Shown: positions 53,261-61,871 of the stretch, piece after piece
Layout of the letters: each line of letters begins with the position of its first letter
Numbering within the stretch: position 1 is the stretch's first letter
From: Blautia sp. XA-2221
GTDB taxonomy: Bacteria; Bacillota; Clostridia; Lachnospirales; Lachnospiraceae
Assembly (NCBI RefSeq): GCF_028767025.1
Contig: NZ_JAJQXX010000011.1
Span: 1 to 64,000 of the forward strand
Direction of reading: 5' to 3'
DNA: 64,000 nt
The notes under the pieces: model-generated
What the model was told of the DNA's origin: nothing
What the model saw: the letters and a program-made list of their open reading frames with translations, nothing else
Databases searched by the model: none
Position numbers and translations under genes: made by a program

Positions 53261-54382
53261 TTAATCCTCTTCGCTTTCTTCTGTATCTCCTCCAAGAATA
53301 TCAGAATAATCAAAAAGTGTTACTTTTGTAATGGAATCTCTCACAATGTCAGGAGCATCGCCTTCTCTTTTTGCCTTATCTGCAAGCTGGGCGGCTGTCC
53401 ATACCGGCATTGCCATTTTTTTGATCTCAACAGGAGTTTCTTCTTCCTCCCACTCTTCTTCCACGCTCTTCATACGGTTTCTTTCTTCCTGAAGATCCCG
53501 GAAGCTCGGAAGCTCTTCTGTGCGCTCAGACGGAACATCTGCTGTTGCTGCTTCTTCAGCCGTAGCAGCTGCGATTTCCTTTTTAAGAAGCTCGTGAGCC
53601 TCACTGGCAGCTGCCTGCATATTCTCAGGATGGACGCCTGTTCTTTCCTGAGTTCTTACCGGACGTTCCTGCTCTTCCTCCTCCAGATCGTCCTCATAGA
53701 TTTCATCTACAAATCCGCCTGTACGGATTTTCTTTCTTCTCTCTTTTTCTTCTTTTTTTGCCCTTTTTCTGCGATCTTTCTCACCGTAAAGAAGCTCTCT
53801 GTCCTCTTCCTGCATCCGTCTCTCGCGGGCTTTTTCTTCCATTTTAAGTTCTTTCTGAGTTTTAAGGTATCTGCGGTCTCCCTGAAGATCCTCATATTCA
53901 TCCAGAGTCTCAGGCTTCTTCCACAGTTCTGCGATCACATAAAGTATGATCAGGAAAAGAACTGCAAGGGCAAGAACAATGATCCCTTCTGTACTCTCTG
54001 TTGCTGCCATAAGATAACCGATCAGCGGAATTGTGATCACAACCTTCGGAACCCAGTTCTTTACAGATACGTTAATATTCTCAGATACCGCAGATTCCGG
54101 ATCAATGGCAACTCCTGTATTTGTCTGTCTGTCAACACTTACAAGGTTATAACGATATGTACCCTCTCCATCCTGTACAAGAATCGGAGCGCCTGCATTT
54201 ACAGTTTCAGTCTTTACCGGGATTGCATAGGTCACAGATCCCATTGCAAGATTTGTTTCCTTATTTTTATTATCAATGATCACAGTTTTTATTCCAAAAA
54301 ACGGTGGCAGTGCCAGTCCAAGCACTATGGCAATCGTACAGACTATCACGAAATGTACGATAAATTTCAAAAATTTAGACAT
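53261..54382 (-). CDS. Membrane protein with a degenerate signal-peptidase-like domain
   Basis: A 373-residue protein. TM1 (about 6-26), an external beta-rich segment, then TM2 (about 125-150) preceded by NWVPKVVITIPLIGYLM. That arrangement and the phrases GSVTYAIPVKTETVNAGAPI and NLVSVDRQTN parallel SipW-type (archaeal/ER-type, S26B) signal peptidases, but the catalytic Ser and His are not evident. A long cytoplasmic tail follows: Lys/Arg/Glu-rich coiled coil (about 160-225), then acidic low-complexity sequence. The start at 54382 has GAGGG 9 bases upstream; an in-frame GTG at 54397 is unlikely. Function unknown. Confidence 0.65.
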   Translation of the reverse strand: MSKFLKFIVHFVIVCTIAIVLGLALPPFFGIKTVIIDNKNKETNLAMGSVTYAIPVKTETVNAGAPILVQDGEGTYRYNLVSVDRQTNTGVAIDPESAVSENINVSVKNWVPKVVITIPLIGYLMAATESTEGIIVLALAVLFLIILYVIAELWKKPETLDEYEDLQGDRRYLKTQKELKMEEKARERRMQEEDRELLYGEKDRRKRAKKEEKERRKKIRTGGFVDEIYEDDLEEEEQERPVRTQERTGVHPENMQAAASEAHELLKKEIAAATAEEAATADVPSERTEELPSFRDLQEERNRMKSVEEEWEEEETPVEIKKMAMPVWTAAQLADKAKREGDAPDIVRDSITKVTLFDYSDILGGDTEESEED

Positions 54383-54436
54383 TTGTATATCCCTCACTTC
54401 TGTTTTTGTGGTAGTAGTGTTTTGAATACTTTAGTT

Positions 54437-54465
54437 ATTATACCTTGTTTTTTTGCCACGGTCAA
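54437..54465 (-). promoter_or_regulatory. Promoter of the signal-peptidase-like gene
   Basis: On the minus strand TTGACC (54460-54465), 17 bp, TATAAT (54437-54442). It overlaps the divergent plus-strand promoter at 54445-54473. Confidence 0.8.
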
Positions 54466-54473
54466 CTTATAAT
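54445..54473 (+). promoter_or_regulatory. Promoter of the PAP2 phosphatase gene
   Basis: TTGTTT (54445-54450), 17 bp, TATAAT (54468-54473), 37 bases before the PAP2 start. It is interleaved with the divergent minus promoter, so the two should compete. Confidence 0.65.
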
Positions 54474-54509
54474 GTCACATATCGAATATTAATTTCAAGG
54501 AGGAAGTTT

Positions 54510-55415
54510 ATGGATTTTCTGAATCTGCTTTCACAATACCGAACGCCTGCGTTTGATATTTTTTTTCAGGGTATTACGCTTCTGGCCCAGGAAACCTTTG
54601 TAGTTGTAGTAATCTGCTGGCTTTTCTGGTGTTCTAACAAAAAACTTGCCTACTGTCTCGGTTTTACATACTTTACTTCCGGCCTTCTTGTTCAGGGGCT
54701 GAAAATAACTTTCCGTGTCCCCCGGCCCTGGCTTCTGGATCCTGCCTTTGAGCCTGTCGCTTCTGCTGTTCCGGGTGCAACCGGATATTCTTTTCCAAGC
54801 GGTCACACCCAGAGCATTACCGCTCTTCTCGGTACCCTTGGACTGTATTCCAGAAAAAAGCTCCAGCGTTTTCTGTGCGCGCTTTTTATTCTGCTTGTAG
54901 GATTTTCCCGGATGTATCTGGGCTGTCATACTCCTCAGGATGTGATTGTATCTTTTCTTGTCACGTTCCTGTGTGTGATACTCTGCTATTCTTTCCTATA
55001 TAAAAGAGAGTTCGCTGTGGGAAAAGAGCTTTTTATCTCTGTATGTATGGCTGCAGTGTGCCTGGCGCTTCTAATCTATACAACCGTTCTTTATAAAAGC
55101 GGAACCATTGAATTCCATTATGCGCAGGACTGCATCAAAGCCTGCGGCGCCGGTTTTGCCTTTGCTGTTGGCTATTATATTACAGAAACTCATATTTCCT
55201 TTACCCCGCCTGATGGTACAAAAAAACGTATCCGCCGTTTTCTTGTAGGTATGGCAGTGACCCTGCTTCTTCAAGTTGGACTGAAGCCACTGATCGGCGA
55301 GTCGCTTCCGGCTTCTTTTGCACGGTACTTTATTGTAGTTATCTGGATTGTAACCGTTTACCCGTTTCTCTTTTCAAGAAGGCGGCAAACCTCCTGCGGC
55401 AAGGCTCAGGCCTAA
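54510..55415 (+). CDS. PAP2 family membrane phosphatase
   Basis: A 301-residue protein with about 8 helices. The three acid-phosphatase motifs are present: KITFRVPRPW, PSGHTQS and SRMYLGCHTPQD. The family dephosphorylates lipid phosphates such as undecaprenyl pyrophosphate or phosphatidate at the outer membrane face. The start at 54510 has AAGGAGG about 6-7 bases upstream; the frame is open from 54453 but those codons overlap the promoter. Monocistronic, ending at a shared terminator. Confidence 0.9.
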   Translation: MDFLNLLSQYRTPAFDIFFQGITLLAQETFVVVVICWLFWCSNKKLAYCLGFTYFTSGLLVQGLKITFRVPRPWLLDPAFEPVASAVPGATGYSFPSGHTQSITALLGTLGLYSRKKLQRFLCALFILLVGFSRMYLGCHTPQDVIVSFLVTFLCVILCYSFLYKREFAVGKELFISVCMAAVCLALLIYTTVLYKSGTIEFHYAQDCIKACGAGFAFAVGYYITETHISFTPPDGTKKRIRRFLVGMAVTLLLQVGLKPLIGESLPASFARYFIVVIWIVTVYPFLFSRRRQTSCGKAQA

Positions 55416-55467
55416 AAAACAAAGCCGCTTTACTGCTCTTTTTCATTTTGATAAGTAAATCTGACAT

Positions 55468-55513
55468 AAAAAAACACCTCCCTGAATTGGTCTTCCTTCC
55501 GGGCGGTGTTTTT
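55468..55513. terminator. Bidirectional terminator between PAP2 and crh-like genes
   Basis: AAAAACACC (55470-55478) pairs with GGTGTTTTT (55505-55513), and CCC with GGG inside, leaving A/T tracts on both sides. It serves the plus PAP2 gene and the minus whiA-crh operon. Confidence 0.85.
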
Positions 55514-55525
55514 ATTTACATTTAT

Positions 55526-55783
55526 TTAATTTTGATTACTTAAATACCGTTCTATACTGCTCATAGCAGCTTCTTCATCTTCTCCATTAGCGGAAAGTGT
55601 AATTTCCTCACCTGAATCCAGCCCCAGAGTCATCATCCCCATAATGCTCTTTGCATTGACTTTTTTCTTTCCGATCTCAACATATATCTCGCTGTTAAAC
55701 TGGCTGGCTACCTGTACCAGCTGCGCCACCGGGCGTGCTTCAAGACCAGTAGACAGTTGAATTGTAACAGGTTTTTTAATCAT
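55526..55783 (-). CDS. crh: Crh-like HPr paralogue lacking the phosphorylatable His
   Basis: An 85-residue HPr-fold protein. The active-site block reads TGLEARPVAQL: the His of HPr (GLHARP) is Glu, so it cannot carry phosphate from enzyme I. The HPr-kinase site is intact (KSIMGMMTLGL, Ser about 46). Bacillus subtilis Crh, with Gln at this position, is encoded beside whiA (yvcL) and acts in catabolite repression. The same neighbourhood here (rapZ-whiA-crh) supports the assignment. Its start overlaps the whiA stop by four bases. Confidence 0.85.
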   Translation of the reverse strand: MIKKPVTIQLSTGLEARPVAQLVQVASQFNSEIYVEIGKKKVNAKSIMGMMTLGLDSGEEITLSANGEDEEAAMSSIERYLSNQN

Positions 55784-56733
55784 AATAACTCCTCCTTGTC
55801 ATTTCGCAGCTCATCCGCTATCTCACTTAATTTCCTGAGACGGTGGTTCACACCGGACTTGCCAACCTGGGGATTCAGCATCATTCCCAATTCTTTTAAT
55901 GTAGCTTCCGGATACTGCAGTCTCAGCTCGGCGATTTCAGCGAGACCTTCATTGAGGCTGTGAAAACCAACCCTGCGCTCAATAAGCCGGATGTCCTCGA
56001 TCTGCTTCACTGCTGCACTGACCGTTTTATTAATATTTGCTGTTTCACAGTTTACTTTTCGATTAACAGAATTCCGCATTTCCTTCAGTATCCGGATATT
56101 TTCCAGATTCATCAGAGCAACATTTGCTTCCATAACTGCCAGGATATCCACAATCTGTGCGCCTTCTTTCACATAGACCACATATGATTTTTTACGCAGT
56201 ACAATCTTGGCATCAATCTGAAAGCCACGAATAAGCTCCTGCAGCTGTTCTGCCTTTTGCTGATCCGAACACACAATCTCAAAATGATATCCTTTTTCAG
56301 GATCACTGATGGAGCCGGACGCCAGAAAAGCCCCGCGAATAAACGCCCGCTTACAACAGTTTTGCTGTGTGATCAGAGTATCTTCCAAACAGAGCGCCTC
56401 TCTGTCTTCTCTGCTCACAGAAAGCTTCGTCCCCTGAAGAATATTTTCTATCTTATCAGAATCCTTTATTTCCACAAAATAGACATTTCCCTTCTTCATC
56501 TGACGGCTTTCGCGGACAATTATTTCAGTATCTATATTAAATGTTTTTTGCAATAATGTAAAGCCTTTTCTTACGACTGCCGCATTTTCCGTCTGCAGTC
56601 TCAGATTTCCATCACATGTAATTCTGCCGCAGGCGCTTAAAAGCGCTGCTGTCTCTGCAATTCTGCAGTGTCTGGCAGAACTGATCTGCCTGGAAAGTTC
56701 TTCTTTCACCATCCCCGAAAAAGACAATTCCAC
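55780..56733 (-). CDS. whiA: Sporulation/cell-division regulator WhiA
   Basis: A 317-residue DNA-binding protein. A homing-endonuclease-like (LAGLIDADG-type) N-domain without nuclease residues (KRAFIRGAFLASGSISDPEK, about 125-145) is followed by a C-terminal helix-turn-helix (YPEATLKELGMMLNPQVGKS, about 273-295). The family affects division and chromosome segregation in Firmicutes. It starts 29 bases after rapZ stops. The yvcK (mgfK) gene usually found between rapZ and whiA is absent. Confidence 0.95.
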   Translation of the reverse strand: MELSFSGMVKEELSRQISSARHCRIAETAALLSACGRITCDGNLRLQTENAAVVRKGFTLLQKTFNIDTEIIVRESRQMKKGNVYFVEIKDSDKIENILQGTKLSVSREDREALCLEDTLITQQNCCKRAFIRGAFLASGSISDPEKGYHFEIVCSDQQKAEQLQELIRGFQIDAKIVLRKKSYVVYVKEGAQIVDILAVMEANVALMNLENIRILKEMRNSVNRKVNCETANINKTVSAAVKQIEDIRLIERRVGFHSLNEGLAEIAELRLQYPEATLKELGMMLNPQVGKSGVNHRLRKLSEIADELRNDKEELL

Positions 56734-56762
56734 GTTCTCCTGTCTGCTTATTTTTCCGTCTG

Positions 56763-57644
56763 TTACTGTTTCTTCAGAAGAGCATCTTTCCCGATATCCC
56801 TGTGCTCCAGGCGGATCCCATATTCTCTGGTTTCCTGCAGTCTGTCATAAAGAACTCTTGCCAGAGTTACAGACCTGTGTTTGCCGCCGGTACAGCCAAT
56901 ACCGATCACCAGACTGGTTTTTCCCTCTTTTGCATAATTGGGAATCAGAAATTTCACCATATCTTCCAGTTTATCTGCGAAATCAGCTGCCGCCTGACAA
57001 TCCATTACATACTGAAAAACATCTTCATCCATCCCTGTATGAGGTCTGAGTTCATCAATATAATAAGGATTCGGAAGAAATCTCACATCAAAAACAAGAT
57101 CCGCATCATCCGGTATTCCATATTTAAATCCAAAAGAAAGAACCGAGATCACCATATTGCTGAATTTTCCGTTGTCCACAAAAATTCTGTTGATCTCCTT
57201 TTTCAGCTCTCTGGTAAGAAGATGTGAGGTGTCTATGATATAGTCAGCTCTTTCTTTCAGGAATCTTATTTTTTCCCGCTCTCTGCGAATCCCTTCATCC
57301 ACTCTTCCGTACCTTGCCAGGGGATGACTTCTTCGGGATTCTTTATAACGTTTTACCAGCATACGGTCATCTGCGTCAAGAAACAGGATCTCAAACTCAT
57401 AGCCCGCCTCTCCAAGCTTTTCCAGAACCTTTTCCAGCGCTCCCAGGTCCCGTCCGCTTCTGGCATCAATTCCAATTGCCGCATTCTGCACGTCCTCCCC
57501 CTGCATTCCTGCCATCAAAGACACAAATTTGCTTAAAAGAGGGATCGGAAGATTATCCACACAAAAATAGCGGGCATCCTCCAGCATTTTCAGAGCGGTA
57601 CTTTTGCCCGCTCCTGATAATCCGGTTACTATTACAAGACGCAT
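56763..57644 (-). CDS. rapZ: RNase adapter/nucleotide-binding protein RapZ (YvcJ)
   Basis: A 293-residue protein. Walker A VTGLSGAGKSTALKMLED is at about 5-22, RRSHPLA in the middle and the conserved C-terminal GIGCTGGKHRSV near 246-257. In E. coli RapZ guides RNase E to GlmZ RNA; in Bacillus YvcJ has GTPase activity and affects competence. It starts 3 bases after murB stops and is in operon with whiA. Confidence 0.95.
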   Translation of the reverse strand: MRLVIVTGLSGAGKSTALKMLEDARYFCVDNLPIPLLSKFVSLMAGMQGEDVQNAAIGIDARSGRDLGALEKVLEKLGEAGYEFEILFLDADDRMLVKRYKESRRSHPLARYGRVDEGIRREREKIRFLKERADYIIDTSHLLTRELKKEINRIFVDNGKFSNMVISVLSFGFKYGIPDDADLVFDVRFLPNPYYIDELRPHTGMDEDVFQYVMDCQAAADFADKLEDMVKFLIPNYAKEGKTSLVIGIGCTGGKHRSVTLARVLYDRLQETREYGIRLEHRDIGKDALLKKQ

Positions 57645-57647
57645 TTC

Positions 57648-58568
57648 TTATCTCCCGTTAAAATCACCCAGGAACTTCACCTCAGGTTCCAGGGTAACTC
57701 CGAATTTTTCTCTTACCACCTGGATCACATGATCCATCAGGGCTCTCACATCTTCTGCTGTGGCTCCCCCGGCATTGATCACGAAGCCACAGTGCTTTTC
57801 TGAAACCTGCGCCCCGCCGATACGATATCCGCGCAGTCCGCTGTCCATGATCAGCTTTCCGGCAAAATATCCCTCAGGTCTTTTAAATGTGCTGCCTGCG
57901 CTCGGATAATCCAGAGGCTGTTTTTCTGTACGCCGTTCTGCCAGATCTTTCATTGTGGCACGGATTGCTTCCTCATCTCCCTTTTTCAGAGAAATCACTG
58001 CTTCAAGCACAAGGTATCCCGCTGTCTTAATGATGCTGGTGCGGTACCCCATTTCCAGTTTATCTGCAGGAATCGTAAGGATTTCTCCTTCTCTTGTCAT
58101 AACGGTAACTTCTTTCAGAACATCTTTCAGTTCTCCGCCATAAGCTCCTGCGTTCATCACAGCAGCTCCGCCGATCGTTCCCGGAATACCTCCTGCAAAT
58201 TCAAAGCCTGTAAGAGAAGCGTTTCTTGCCGCAACTGCAACAGAAGAGAGCAGCGCTCCTGCGCAGGCATGGATTTCTTCACCGTCCAGACGGATTTCTT
58301 CCATATTTCGGTCCATCTGAATGATCACACCTCTGTATCCGCTGTCACTGACCAGAAGATTGCTGCCGTTTCCCAGAACAAAAAACGGAAGCTTTTCTTC
58401 TTTGCACAGTCTCAGCACGCCTCTGATCTGCTCATAATTTTCCGGCATGGCAAACACATCCGCCGGTCCGCCGATCCTGAAAGTGGTATGCTGACTCATA
58501 GGCTCGTCAAAAAGCACTCTGTCGGTTCCGAGAATTTCGATAAATTTCTGTCTCATTTCTTCTTTCAC
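57648..58568 (-). CDS. murB: UDP-N-acetylmuramate dehydrogenase
   Basis: A 306-residue flavoenzyme: HTTFRIGGPADVFAMPENY, LGNGSNLLVSDSG (FAD), AGIPGTIGGAAVMNAGAYGG, the catalytic Ser in SAGSTFKRPEG and the final EPEVKFLG. It reduces UDP-GlcNAc-enolpyruvate to UDP-MurNAc with NADPH. It is a type IIb-like short form. The murB-rapZ-whiA order is common in Clostridia. Confidence 0.97.
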   Translation of the reverse strand: MKEEMRQKFIEILGTDRVLFDEPMSQHTTFRIGGPADVFAMPENYEQIRGVLRLCKEEKLPFFVLGNGSNLLVSDSGYRGVIIQMDRNMEEIRLDGEEIHACAGALLSSVAVAARNASLTGFEFAGGIPGTIGGAAVMNAGAYGGELKDVLKEVTVMTREGEILTIPADKLEMGYRTSIIKTAGYLVLEAVISLKKGDEEAIRATMKDLAERRTEKQPLDYPSAGSTFKRPEGYFAGKLIMDSGLRGYRIGGAQVSEKHCGFVINAGGATAEDVRALMDHVIQVVREKFGVTLEPEVKFLGDFNGR

Positions 58569-58588
58569 AGGTTCTTTCCTCTATCTTT

Positions 58589-59317
58589 CTATTTTTTATT
58601 TAATCCTTTTCCATTTACTGTCAGGATATCTCTGACAACCTCTCCGGCGATCAACATGCCCGCCACACTTGGCACAAAAGAAATACTTCCGCCGACTATC
58701 TCCCCGTTTCTGGCCTCTGTCACTTTTTTCGGACAGCGTTCCCGGGAATACAGAACCTTTACTTTACGGATTCCTTTTTTGCGAAGCTCCGTACGCATTT
58801 TTTTTGCCGCCGGACATATGTTTCCTGTCCTGGAAATATCCGTGATCTCAAATCTGGAAGGATTCAGTTTTCCCTCTGTTGCCAGACAGGATATTACCGG
58901 CGTACGGCATAGTTTTGCCTGCTCGATCAAAAGAAGCTTGGATTCCATACAGTCAATGGCATCCACAATATAATCATAGCCTCTCAGATCAAACATGCCC
59001 AATGTATCCTGATTGTAAAAGGTTTCGTACGTATGGACCAGAATATTCTCGTCAATATCCCGGATCCGTTCCTTGGCAACCTGTACTTTTTTTCTGCCAA
59101 TGGTAGAATGCAGAGCAAAAAGCTGCCGGTTAATATTTGTTGCAGATACTACATCGTGATCCACCAGCGTAAGGCTTCCCACGCCGCAGCGGGCAAGAGC
59201 CTCCACGGCATAAGACCCCACGCCGCCCAGACCAAACACTGCAATCTGCGCTCTTCCCAGACGATCCACGCCTGTCTGTCCCAGTAATAATTCCATTCGG
59301 GAATATACGTCGTACAT
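58589..59317 (-). CDS. tcdA: tRNA threonylcarbamoyladenosine dehydratase TcdA
   Basis: A 242-residue E1-like (ThiF/HesA/MoeB) enzyme. GLGGVGSYAVEALARCG is the nucleotide loop, DHDVVSATNINRQLFALHS the adenylation region, and DYIVDAIDCMESK follows. The family cyclises t6A37 of tRNA to ct6A. The start at 59317 has AGGAGG 7 bases upstream; the open frame to 59389 lies before it. No clear promoter is seen, although TATAAT occurs at about 59353-59358. Confidence 0.93.
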   Translation of the reverse strand: MYDVYSRMELLLGQTGVDRLGRAQIAVFGLGGVGSYAVEALARCGVGSLTLVDHDVVSATNINRQLFALHSTIGRKKVQVAKERIRDIDENILVHTYETFYNQDTLGMFDLRGYDYIVDAIDCMESKLLLIEQAKLCRTPVISCLATEGKLNPSRFEITDISRTGNICPAAKKMRTELRKKGIRKVKVLYSRERCPKKVTEARNGEIVGGSISFVPSVAGMLIAGEVVRDILTVNGKGLNKK

Positions 59318-59407
59318 ACGTAAACCTCCTGCGTTATTGTTTATCTTTTTAATTATACTATCCACTGTAGAAAAAGTACAGGTTTTCATAGTTTTTTAAG
59401 AATTAAT

Positions 59408-59436
59408 GTATAATTTTCATGTTTTTTTACATAATA
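59408..59436 (+). promoter_or_regulatory. Candidate sigma-G (forespore) promoter of the spoVA operon
   Basis: GTATA (59408-59412), 17 bp, CATAATA (59430-59436). It fits the known sigma-G pattern GHATR then CATnnTA, 32 bases before spoVAB. spoVA is sigma-G-controlled in Bacillus. Confidence 0.55.
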
Positions 59437-59467
59437 CACACTAAATTCCGCGAAAGGAGAACTTTTC

Positions 59468-59884
59468 ATGTGGCAGCAGATATTTCTGGGTATCCTCGGA
59501 CTTTGCTCCGGGATCATTATCGCCAGCGGTGTGGCAGGGCTTCTGATCGGTCTCTCTATTGTCCCCCGCTACGCTGGCATTACACATACCGCCGATCATA
59601 TTTCTCTTTATGAAGATATGTGTTTTCTGGGAATCTTTCTTGGAAATCTTGTGTGTCTGTTCCGGCTCCCGCTGCCTCTGGGAACTCCTTTTTTAATTTT
59701 ATTGGGTGTATTTTCCGGTATTTTCCTTGGAGGCTGGATTCTGGCTCTTGCGGAAGTCGCTGATATGTTTCCTGTTTTTACAAGAAGGATACGGCTGACA
59801 CAGGGACTTCCCCTGATTATCCTGTTTATCGCCCTGGGAAAACTGACCGGTACACTTTTTTATTATTATTTTGGCTGGCAGTAA
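59468..59884 (+). CDS. spoVAB: Stage V sporulation protein AB
   Basis: A 138-residue membrane protein with four to five helices: LGILGLCSGIIIASGVAGLL, ISLYEDMCFLGIFLGNLVC, WILALAEVADMFPVFTRRIR. This is the SpoVAB pattern. It is part of the spore inner-membrane channel for dipicolinic acid. AAAGGAG lies upstream. First gene of a five-gene spoVA operon. Confidence 0.93.
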   Translation: MWQQIFLGILGLCSGIIIASGVAGLLIGLSIVPRYAGITHTADHISLYEDMCFLGIFLGNLVCLFRLPLPLGTPFLILLGVFSGIFLGGWILALAEVADMFPVFTRRIRLTQGLPLIILFIALGKLTGTLFYYYFGWQ

Positions 59885-59939
59885 GTCCCATTATATTCAT
59901 AAACATCTGAAAAGTCAAAAATTTGAAAGGAAAATATTT

Positions 59940-60410
59940 ATGGTAAATTCTGAACAGTTAAAAAAACAAAAACAGTACGAAAAATATGTAAAACAGGTAA
60001 CTCCCGTCCACAGCCTTCCACTGAATATGATAAAAGCATTTTTTACAGGAGGACTGATCTGTGTGTTCGGGCAGTTTCTTCTGAATACAGCGCAAAGTTT
60101 TGGGGCAGATAAAGAAGAAGCCGGAAGCTGGTGCTCTCTGATCCTGATTCTGATCAGTGTGATCCTTACCGGTCTGAATTTGTATTCCAAAATCGGAAAA
60201 TTCGGCGGAGCCGGAGGTCTTGTACCCATTACAGGATTTGCCAATTCTGTTGCCGCCTCTGCCATCGAGTTCCAGACAGAAGGACAGATTTTTGGCATCG
60301 GCTGCAAGATCTTTACTATTGCAGGACCTGTGATCCTTTACGGAATCCTCAGTTCCTGGCTGGTTGGATGTGTTTATTATATCCTTAAACTTATGGAGGT
60401 GATCATATGA
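59940..60410 (+). CDS. spoVAC: Stage V sporulation protein AC
   Basis: A 156-residue membrane protein: KQKQYEKYVKQVTPVHSLPL, NMIKAFFTGGLICVFGQFLL and GAGGLVPITGFANSVAASAI. SpoVAC of Bacillus acts as a mechanosensitive channel in germination. The start at 59940 (GAAAGGA upstream) is preferred over the open frame from 59871, which overlaps spoVAB. Confidence 0.94.
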   Translation: MVNSEQLKKQKQYEKYVKQVTPVHSLPLNMIKAFFTGGLICVFGQFLLNTAQSFGADKEEAGSWCSLILILISVILTGLNLYSKIGKFGGAGGLVPITGFANSVAASAIEFQTEGQIFGIGCKIFTIAGPVILYGILSSWLVGCVYYILKLMEVII

Positions 60411-61477
60411 CTGCCGGAAAACTGACAGGAACCGCCAGCATTTCTTTTGAACAGCCTGTATATATTGAAAGCGCAGCTGCTATTGCCGGAAAAAAGGAAG
60501 GAGACGGCCCTCTTGGAAATCTTTTTGACATGGTTTCTCAGGACCCTCTCTTCGGAACAAAAACCTGGGAGGCAGCAGAAAGCACTCTACAGAAGGAAAC
60601 CGCAGGGCTTGCCATTGGAAAAGCAGGGCTGACTCCCTGCGATATCCGTATGGCCTTTGCCGGCGATCTGCTCGCTCAAACCATTGCCTCTTCTTTCGGA
60701 ATTGCAGAAATGGGTATCCCTTTTTACGGACTGTACGGCGCCTGCTCCACCATGGGAGAAGCGCTGTCACTGGGAGCAATGACAGTTTCAGCCGGTTATG
60801 GAGAGCATATCCTCTGCGCTGCCTCCAGCCATTTTGCCACAGCAGAAAAAGAGTTTCGCTTTCCGCTGGGCTATGGAAGTCAGCGTCCCCTTTCCGCTAC
60901 CTGGACTGTAACCGGAAGCGGCGCCTGCGTCATCGGCTCCAAGCCTCCTGTTTCTGAAGAACGTTCAGAATATTCGCCTCTTTGCAGCAGCTCCGGATGT
61001 GCAGTCATCACAGGAATTACCACAGGAAAAGTAATCGACTATGGTTTCCATGATTCTCTTAATATGGGCGGCTGTATGGCTCCTGCCGCCTGCGATACCA
61101 TCTGGCAAAACCTTTATGATTTCGGCCGGACACCGCAGGATTATGACGCTGTTTTTACCGGAGATCTTGGGATGGTAGGCCAGCGCATCCTTCAGGATCT
61201 GCTTTCCGAAAAACACATTGATATCAGCAGAGTCCATCAGGACTGCGGACTCCTGATCTATGACAACACTTCTCAGGATACCCATTCCGGCGGAAGCGGC
61301 TGCGGCTGCGCTGCTTCTGTACTTGCAGCTTACATTCTCCCGGAAGTTGTACGGGGTACATGGAAAAGGATCCTGTTTGTACCAACAGGCGCCATGCTCT
61401 CCAAAGTCAGCTACAATGAAGGCGAAGCTGTTCCCGGCATTGCCCACGCTGTTGTCATTGAACACAAAGATCTTTAA
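60407..61477 (+). CDS. spoVAD: Stage V sporulation protein AD
   Basis: A 356-residue soluble protein of thiolase-like fold: YGLYGACSTMGEALSLGAMT around the Cys position, GSGACVIGS, FTGDLGMVGQRILQDLL and GGSGCGCAASVLAAYILP. SpoVAD binds dipicolinic acid at the inner membrane of the forespore. It overlaps spoVAC by four bases, indicating coupling. Confidence 0.95.
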   Translation: MTAGKLTGTASISFEQPVYIESAAAIAGKKEGDGPLGNLFDMVSQDPLFGTKTWEAAESTLQKETAGLAIGKAGLTPCDIRMAFAGDLLAQTIASSFGIAEMGIPFYGLYGACSTMGEALSLGAMTVSAGYGEHILCAASSHFATAEKEFRFPLGYGSQRPLSATWTVTGSGACVIGSKPPVSEERSEYSPLCSSSGCAVITGITTGKVIDYGFHDSLNMGGCMAPAACDTIWQNLYDFGRTPQDYDAVFTGDLGMVGQRILQDLLSEKHIDISRVHQDCGLLIYDNTSQDTHSGGSGCGCAASVLAAYILPEVVRGTWKRILFVPTGAMLSKVSYNEGEAVPGIAHAVVIEHKDL

Positions 61478-61492
61478 CAGGAGGAATATCTC

Positions 61493-61849
61493 ATGGATTA
61501 TTTTAACGCTTTCTGGGTAGGCGGTCTTATCTGCGCTCTTGTCCAGATCCTTCTTGACAAAACCAGGCTTCTTCCCGGAAGAGTCATGGTCATTCTTGTA
61601 TGCTCCGGCGTTATCCTCAGCGCCATCGGCCTGTATCAGCCTCTTACAGATTATGCCGGGGCAGGCGCTACTGTACCTCTGACCGGTTTTGGACAGATAT
61701 TATGGAAAGGCATGAAAAAAGCCATTGACCGGGACGGGCTTCTCGGACTTTTTACCGGAGGCTTTACTGCCTGCTCTGCAGGCGTTTCCGCTGCTCTGAT
61801 CTTCTCCTGGATCGGAAGCCTTATTTTCCGCCCCAAAATGAAAGACTGA
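61493..61849 (+). CDS. spoVAE: Stage V sporulation protein AE (AEb type)
   Basis: A 118-residue membrane protein: DYFNAFWVGGLICALVQILL, AGAGATVPLTGFGQILWKGM and GLFTGGFTACSAGVSAALIF. It is homologous to SpoVAC in its GGLIC and VPLTGF blocks. AGGAGG lies upstream, 15 bases after spoVAD. Confidence 0.94.
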   Translation: MDYFNAFWVGGLICALVQILLDKTRLLPGRVMVILVCSGVILSAIGLYQPLTDYAGAGATVPLTGFGQILWKGMKKAIDRDGLLGLFTGGFTACSAGVSAALIFSWIGSLIFRPKMKD

Positions 61850-61871
61850 TCTTTCGGAAAGGACTTCATCT

